From Variovorax boronicumulans (GTDB taxonomy: Bacteria; Pseudomonadota; Gammaproteobacteria; Burkholderiales; Burkholderiaceae_C), in the NCBI RefSeq assembly GCF_019352895.1, contig NZ_JAAAFX010000014.1:551269-615268 (forward strand): DNA of 64,000 bases, read 5' to 3'. A model generated the notes under the pieces. The model did not search any database. It was given only the letters and a program-made list of their open reading frames with translations, and was not told the origin of the DNA. Both the position numbers and the translations under genes were made by a program. Below, in pieces: positions 59,719-64,000 of this stretch (position 1 is the stretch's first letter; each line of letters begins with the position of its first letter).

Positions 59719-60680
59719 GGCGTTACCGCCTTGGCCGCGGGCGTGGGCGAGATCCGCGCCGCGAGGCCGATCAGGCCCTTGGGCAGCAGCGCCACGAACA
59801 CGATGATCGCGATGCCCAGCGTGAGCTGCCAGTGGTCGGCCAGCGGACCGACCAGCGCGTGCGTGCCCAGCACCTCCTTGAGCAGCGTGAAGGCGACCGC
59901 GCCGATCACCGCGCCACGCAGGTGGCCGAGGCCGCCCAGGATGATCATCAGCAGCACTTCGCCCGAGTTGTGCCAGGCCATGAGTTCGGGGTTGACCACG
60001 CCGTCGCGCGCGGCGACCAGGAAGCCGGCCAGGCCCGCCAGCGCGCCCGCGATCACGAAGGCCGCGAGCTTGTAGCCGTAGACCGCGAAGCCGGCCGCGC
60101 GCATGCGCTGCTCGTTGACGCGGATGCCGGCCAGCGCGGCGCCGAAGCGCGAGCGGCGGATCAGCGCCAGCAGGCCGTAGGTGCCGGCCAGCGCCGCCAG
60201 CACGAAGTAGAACTGCACCCGGCGGTTCTCCATGTCGATCGCGCCCAGCGCGGGCCGCACGTACAGGTAGATGCCGTCGCTGCCGCCGCCGACCTTGGTG
60301 TCGTGGAACACGAAGTAGGCCATCTGCGCGAAGGCCAGCGTGACCATGATGAAGTAGACGCCGCGCGTGCGCAGGCTCAGCGCGCCCACGGCCAGCGCAT
60401 ACAGTGCGGCGCTGCCCATCGCGAGCGGCAGCAGCCAGGCGATCGAGCCGCCCTCGGCCCCGGACCCCAGCACCGTCGCGTAGGCACCGATGCCGTAGAA
60501 GGCCGCGTGGCCCAGGCTGACCAGGCCGGTCATGCCGACGAGCAGTTCCAGGCTCAGCGCGAAGATCGACAGGATCATGACCTTGACGATCAGGTCCGAG
60601 ATGTAGGGGCTCAGCGTGGGGCCGAGCGCGGCCAGGGCCAGCGCGCAGAGCAAGGGAATCCAGTGGGCGAGAGTTTTCAT
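59715..60680 (-). CDS. livM: Branched-chain-type ABC permease, LivM type
   Basis: 321 residues from ATG 60680 (a GTG 15 bp earlier is possible). About nine hydrophobic segments and the LivM signature LVSLGHAAFYGIGAYA, then RRSRFGAALAGIRVNEQRM. A structured repeat (60745-60818) lies between it and livH. Confidence 0.94.
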   Translation of the reverse strand: MKTLAHWIPLLCALALAALGPTLSPYISDLIVKVMILSIFALSLELLVGMTGLVSLGHAAFYGIGAYATVLGSGAEGGSIAWLLPLAMGSAALYALAVGALSLRTRGVYFIMVTLAFAQMAYFVFHDTKVGGGSDGIYLYVRPALGAIDMENRRVQFYFVLAALAGTYGLLALIRRSRFGAALAGIRVNEQRMRAAGFAVYGYKLAAFVIAGALAGLAGFLVAARDGVVNPELMAWHNSGEVLLMIILGGLGHLRGAVIGAVAFTLLKEVLGTHALVGPLADHWQLTLGIAIIVFVALLPKGLIGLAARISPTPAAKAVTP

Positions 60681-60744
60681 TGCGTTGTCCACCAAGCTGT
60701 CGAACGATGCACGGCCATCGAAACCGATGCACGCGCATGCGTGA

Positions 60745-60818
60745 GATACCGCGGAACCGGCTTTGCCGGGCCGCTGGTATCGCCCCCTCGAGGGGGAGAC
60801 GCCGCAGGCGTTTCGGGG
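60745..60818. repeat. Structured intergenic repeat, copy 2
   Basis: Stem GATACC-GCGG..CCGGC, loop TTT, GCCGG..CCGC-T-GGTATC (60745-60781); then the perfect palindrome CCCCCTCGAGGGGG (60783-60796); then hairpin ACGCC-GCA-GGCGT (60799-60811). Sits in the livH-livM gap of an operon. Confidence 0.8.
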
Positions 60819-60822
60819 GTGT

Positions 60823-61695
60823 TCAATTTCGTTTTCCCATGAGACCTTCAGGGCGCCAGATGAGGATGATCGCCATCAGCACGTAGATGCCCATGCCGCT
60901 GAGTTCGGCGAAGAAGACCTTGCCGAAGGTGTCGACGAAGCCCACCAGCAGCGAGGCGACCAGCGCGCCGGTGATCGAGCCGATGCCGCCGATCACCACC
61001 ACCACGAAGCAGACGATCAGCACGCTGGCGCCCATGTTCGGGTAGACCGAGGACATCGGCGCGGCGATCATGCCGGCCAGCGCGGCCAGCGCCACGCCGG
61101 CCGCGAACACGATGCGGTAGAGCCGGCGGATGTCGATGCCCAGGCCGCGCACCATGTCGCGGTTGCTGGCGCCGGCGCGGATCATCATGCCCAGCCGCGT
61201 GCGGTTGACCACCAGGTAGAGCCCGATCGCGAGCACGATGCAGGCCGCCGAGGCGAACAGCCGGTACCAGGGGTAGCTCATCAGGTCGCCCAGCGCGAAG
61301 CTGCCTTCGAGCCAGGGCGGCGCCTTGACGCCGTGCACGTCGTTGCCGACCAGGATCGAGCGCAGTTCCTCGAACACCAGGATCAGCCCGTAGGTCATCA
61401 GCACCTGCTGCAGGTGGTCGCGCTGGTAGAGGTAGCTGAAGAAGGCCCATTCGAGCAGGTAGCCGAAGACGGCCGCCAGCACCACGCCCGCCAGCAGCAT
61501 CACGATGAACTGGTCGCCGAACAGCGGCGACAGCGCGAAGGCCATGTAGGCGCCCAGCATGTAGAAGCTGCCGTGCGCCAGGTTGATGACGCCCATGATC
61601 CCGAAGATCAGCGTCAGCCCCGAGGCCACGAGAAAGAGCAGCAGTCCGTACTGAACCGAGTTCAGGCATTGGACGAGGAAGGTGCCGATGTCCAC
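60823..61695 (-). CDS. livH: Branched-chain-type ABC permease, LivH type
   Basis: 290 residues with eight hydrophobic segments and the LivH features GVINLAHGSFYMLGAYMAF and VVIGGIGSITGALVASLLVG. It should pair with LivM to form the channel. Flanked on both sides by copies of the structured repeat, at 60745 and 61747. Confidence 0.95.
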   Translation of the reverse strand: MDIGTFLVQCLNSVQYGLLLFLVASGLTLIFGIMGVINLAHGSFYMLGAYMAFALSPLFGDQFIVMLLAGVVLAAVFGYLLEWAFFSYLYQRDHLQQVLMTYGLILVFEELRSILVGNDVHGVKAPPWLEGSFALGDLMSYPWYRLFASAACIVLAIGLYLVVNRTRLGMMIRAGASNRDMVRGLGIDIRRLYRIVFAAGVALAALAGMIAAPMSSVYPNMGASVLIVCFVVVVIGGIGSITGALVASLLVGFVDTFGKVFFAELSGMGIYVLMAIILIWRPEGLMGKRN

Positions 61696-61746
61696 GTTGG
61701 AGGTTCTCTCTGGACGCGTTCGTTGAGAAGGAGATGCGATGCGGGA

Positions 61747-61800
61747 GACACCGCGGATCCGGCTTGGCCGGTCCGCAGGTGTCGCCCCCTCGAGGGGGGA
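61747..61800. repeat. Structured intergenic repeat, copy 3
   Basis: Stem GACACC-GCGG..CCGGC, loop TTG, GCCGG..CCGC-A-GGTGTC, then CCCCCTCGAGGGGG (61785-61798). Relative to copy 2, both sides of the outer stem changed together (GATACC/GGTATC to GACACC/GGTGTC). Confidence 0.8.
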
Positions 61801-61838
61801 GTCGAGCTACACGAAAGTGAGCGAGGGACGGGGGTGGG

Positions 61839-63017
61839 TTACATCCTGCAGCCGCGCGCGGGATCGGCCAGGCCCTTCACGGCGATGCTGACCATCTTGT
61901 TCTCCTTGCCGTCGACCTTGCGCAGGTAGATGTCCTGCACCGGGTTGTGCGACTTGCTCACCGAGAAGCTGCCGCGCGGGCTGTCGATCTTGGCGCGCTC
62001 GATGGCGGCCGAGAACTCGGCTTTCTTCGAGATGTCGCCCTTCACGGCGTCGAGGCCGATCGCCAGCATCTGCGCGGCGTCGTAGCCCTGCACCGCATAC
62101 ACGTCGGGCTGCAGCTTGAAGGACTTGGCATAGGCGGTGCGGAAGCTGTTGTCGCGCGGCGTGTTCAGGCCGTCGGCGTAGTGCAGGGTGGTCAGCATGC
62201 CCTGCGCGGTGTCGCCCTGCGCGTCGAGCGTGCCGTCGGTCAGGAAGCCCGGGCCGTAGAGCGGGATGGTCTTGTTCAGGCCCGCAGCCGCGTAGTCCTT
62301 GACGAACTTGACCGCGCCGCCGCCCGCGAAGAAGGCGTAGACCGCATCGGGCTTGGCCGCCGCGATCTCGGTCAGCAGGGCCTGGAACTCGACGTTGGGG
62401 AAGGGCACGGTGAGCTGCTTCACCACCTGGCCGCCGGACTTCTCGAAGCCTTCCTTGAAGCCGTTGACCGACTCGTCGCCGGCCGCGTACTTCCAGGTGA
62501 TGGTGATGGCCTTCTTCTTTTTCTCCTGCTTGGCCGCGACCTCGCCCATGGCGTAGGCCGGCTGCCAGTTGGAGAACGAGCTGCGGAAGATGTTGGGCGC
62601 GCACATCGGGCCGGTCACGGCGTCGGCGCCGGCGTTGGGCACCAGCAGCACGGTGCCGCTTTCCTTGGCCGCCTTGGCCATCGCCATCGCAACGCCGGAG
62701 TGCACGGTGCCCACGATCACGTCGACGTTGTCGCGCTTGATCAGCTTGTTCACGTTGTCGGTGGCCTTGGCCGGATCGGACTCGTCGTCGACCTTCACGT
62801 ACTCGATCTCGCGGCCGCCGAGCTTGCCGCCCTGTTCCTCGACGCGCAGCTTGAAGCCGTTCTCGATCGCCACGCCCAGCGCGGTGTAGGTGCCGCTGTA
62901 GGGCAGCATCAGGCCGACCTTGAGTTTGGCCGGCTGGGCGTGGCTCGCGGTGGCGATGCAGGCCAGCGCAAAGGCCGCGAGGGCGGTCACGGTGCGGCGC
63001 GTGGGGGTGTGGCTCAT
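61839..63017 (-). CDS. Branched-chain-amino-acid-type ABC substrate-binding protein
   Basis: 392 residues from ATG 63017. Signal peptide (FALACIATASHAQ) and Peripla_BP_6 fold: LKVGLMLPYSGTYTALGVAI, VIVGTVHSGVAMAMAKAAKE and YGPGFLTDGTLDAQGD. Genetically coupled to LivHMGF downstream and, by a 4-bp ATGA overlap, to the hydrolase upstream. The ligand is not evident; subgroup members near catabolic genes often bind aromatic acids. Confidence 0.94.
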   Translation of the reverse strand: MSHTPTRRTVTALAAFALACIATASHAQPAKLKVGLMLPYSGTYTALGVAIENGFKLRVEEQGGKLGGREIEYVKVDDESDPAKATDNVNKLIKRDNVDVIVGTVHSGVAMAMAKAAKESGTVLLVPNAGADAVTGPMCAPNIFRSSFSNWQPAYAMGEVAAKQEKKKKAITITWKYAAGDESVNGFKEGFEKSGGQVVKQLTVPFPNVEFQALLTEIAAAKPDAVYAFFAGGGAVKFVKDYAAAGLNKTIPLYGPGFLTDGTLDAQGDTAQGMLTTLHYADGLNTPRDNSFRTAYAKSFKLQPDVYAVQGYDAAQMLAIGLDAVKGDISKKAEFSAAIERAKIDSPRGSFSVSKSHNPVQDIYLRKVDGKENKMVSIAVKGLADPARGCRM

Positions 63018-63808
63018 GGATGTCTCCTGTTGTGGATGAACGAAACGGTGGCGTCGATCACGGCCTGCGGCTGGTCCCGGTGCGGGGAATGCCCGCAGTC
63101 CGGCAGCTCGAGCAGTTGCGTGGCGGGGACCCGCGATGCGATGCCGCGGATCTGTTGCAGGGTGCCGTACGCGTCGTCCTCGCCCTGGATGGCGAGCACC
63201 GGGCAGCGGATGCCCTCGAGTTCGGCTTCGATGTTCCAGTGGCGGAAGGGCGGATGCAGCCAGATGCGGTTCCAGCCCCAGAAGGCCGAGTCCGGGTCGT
63301 CGTGGTAGCGGCCGAGCTTCTGCGGCAGATCGGTGCCCAGGTAGGCGGTGCGCGCGATCTCGATGTTCGCCACGGTCTTGTCTTCCACGAAGATGTGCGG
63401 CGCGAGCACCACCAGCCCCGCGACCTTGGCCGGGAAGCGCGCGGCATGCAGCAGCGCGATCGAGCCGCCGTCGCTGTGGCCGAAGAGCCAGGGCGCCTCG
63501 TCGATGCCCAGCGCCTCGAACAGCGGCGGCAGCACCTCGTGCGCTTGGCGGTGCATGAAATCGACATCCCAGGTCTCGTCGGCGTCGCGCGGGGTCGAGC
63601 GGCCGTAGCCCGGCCGCGAGAACACCAGGCCGCGCAAGCCGCCGGCCGCGCACAGCTGCGCCGGGAAGTCCTTCCACATCGCGACCGAGCCCAGGCCCTC
63701 GTGCAGGAAGACGACGAGCGGGGCGTCGTTGCGCTCGGGCGCGATCCATTCGCACTCGATGCGCACGGCGCGGCCGCGCCAGTCGATGGTGGCGAAGGTC
63801 GCGCTCAT
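63014..63808 (-). CDS. Alpha/beta-fold hydrolase
   Basis: 264 residues from ATG 63808 (MSATFATIDWRG). Features: FLHEGLGSVAMWKDFP, VFSRPGYGRSTP, nucleophile elbow GHSDGGS, acid region IQGEDDAYGT and a C-terminal DCGHSPHRDQP His. Likely an ester or enol-lactone hydrolase; first gene of the liv operon, so it may process the imported compound. Upstream in-frame codons to 63958 only translate the GC-rich repeat and are excluded. Confidence 0.92.
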   Translation of the reverse strand: MSATFATIDWRGRAVRIECEWIAPERNDAPLVVFLHEGLGSVAMWKDFPAQLCAAGGLRGLVFSRPGYGRSTPRDADETWDVDFMHRQAHEVLPPLFEALGIDEAPWLFGHSDGGSIALLHAARFPAKVAGLVVLAPHIFVEDKTVANIEIARTAYLGTDLPQKLGRYHDDPDSAFWGWNRIWLHPPFRHWNIEAELEGIRCPVLAIQGEDDAYGTLQQIRGIASRVPATQLLELPDCGHSPHRDQPQAVIDATVSFIHNRRHP

Positions 63809-64000
63809 GGCTGTGGCGCCTTCCCCCTTTGGGGGAAGGCAGGGATGGGGGTACGCAGCGCCGGCAAAGTCTGGGCGTGCGCGAAGGCCCGGGCCCCCAC
63901 CCCAACCCTCCCCCAGCGGGGGAGGGAGGAAGAGGAAGACATCGGCCGCCTCGTGCATGGTTGTGGCTCCTTCCCCCTTTGGGGGAAGGCGGGGATGGGG
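63806..64000. repeat. Direct repeat block with CTTCCCCC-hairpin modules
   Basis: The block CATGGYTGTGGC.CCTTCCCCC-TTTGGGGGAAGGC.GGGATGGGG occurs at 63806-63850 and again at 63956-64000, 150 bp apart; the second copy meets the window end. Between them is another hairpin, CCCTCCCCC-AGC-GGGGGAGGG, about 63904-63925. No gene is seen in 63809-64000. Confidence 0.7.

Noticed and set aside
63809..63958. 50-residue N-terminal extension of the terminal hydrolase
   Set aside because: It translates the CTTCCCCC/GGGGGAAGG repeat (PPPLGEGWGGG); the family start is the ATG at 63808.

Overview
The window looks like a chromosomal segment of a GC-rich betaproteobacterium of the Comamonadaceae, most like Variovorax. 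This rests on gene content and style: a Bug/TctC-type solute receptor, a YadA-type giant adhesin, branched-chain-type ABC transporters next to CoA-dependent catabolic genes, and short GC-rich palindromic repeats between genes. The species is an inference; there is no rRNA or tRNA in the window.

Layout. (1) 1-8.2 kb: the C-terminal 2165 residues of a trimeric autotransporter adhesin built on an exact 372-bp repeat, then an SmpA/OmpA-domain lipoprotein of the adhesin-partner type and a winged-helix regulator with a degenerate receiver domain. (2) 8.3-12.2 kb: a small membrane protein, a decayed AraC gene and two intact paralogous AraC regulators. (3) 12.2-26.2 kb: housekeeping and miscellaneous genes: thymidylate synthase, GlcD-type FAD dehydrogenase, DUF2069, YihY, DUF962, thioredoxin-like, Rossmann protein, LysR, M20 peptidase, Bug receptor, hydrolase, O-acetylhomoserine sulfhydrylase, CBS protein, GAF histidine kinase and an MBL-fold protein. 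(4) 26.4-43.7 kb: one 17-kb minus-strand operon, glgB-glgE-treS/maltokinase-mechanosensitive channel-glgX-treZ-malQ/treY, which can cycle carbon between trehalose and branched alpha-glucan. (5) 43.9-46.2 kb: a DUF3829 lipoprotein and, divergently, a PA0069-type radical SAM gene under a perfect LexA box. (6) 46.2-49.2 kb: arsRBC-arsH operon whose arsH is broken by a ~270-bp element that folds into a two-armed structure. (7) 49.3-51.4 kb: LysR with a divergent SDR, and a DUF1272 protein. (8) 51.4-63.8 kb: a catabolic region with BKACE, enoyl-CoA hydratase, feruloyl-CoA-synthase-like ligase, carnitine-dehydrogenase-like enzyme, a divergent Crp/Fnr regulator, two amino-acid-type binding proteins, LivHMGF and a hydrolase.

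The strongest non-gene signals are: (a) a 45-bp promoter module repeated in front of both catabolic operons of region 8, whose geometry fits class II activation by the adjacent Crp/Fnr protein; (b) the structured element in arsH, with two arms ending in mutually complementary loops; (c) three copies of an intergenic structured repeat with compensatory stem changes; (d) the LexA box on the radical SAM gene; (e) a mechanosensitive channel gene inside the trehalose/glucan operon.
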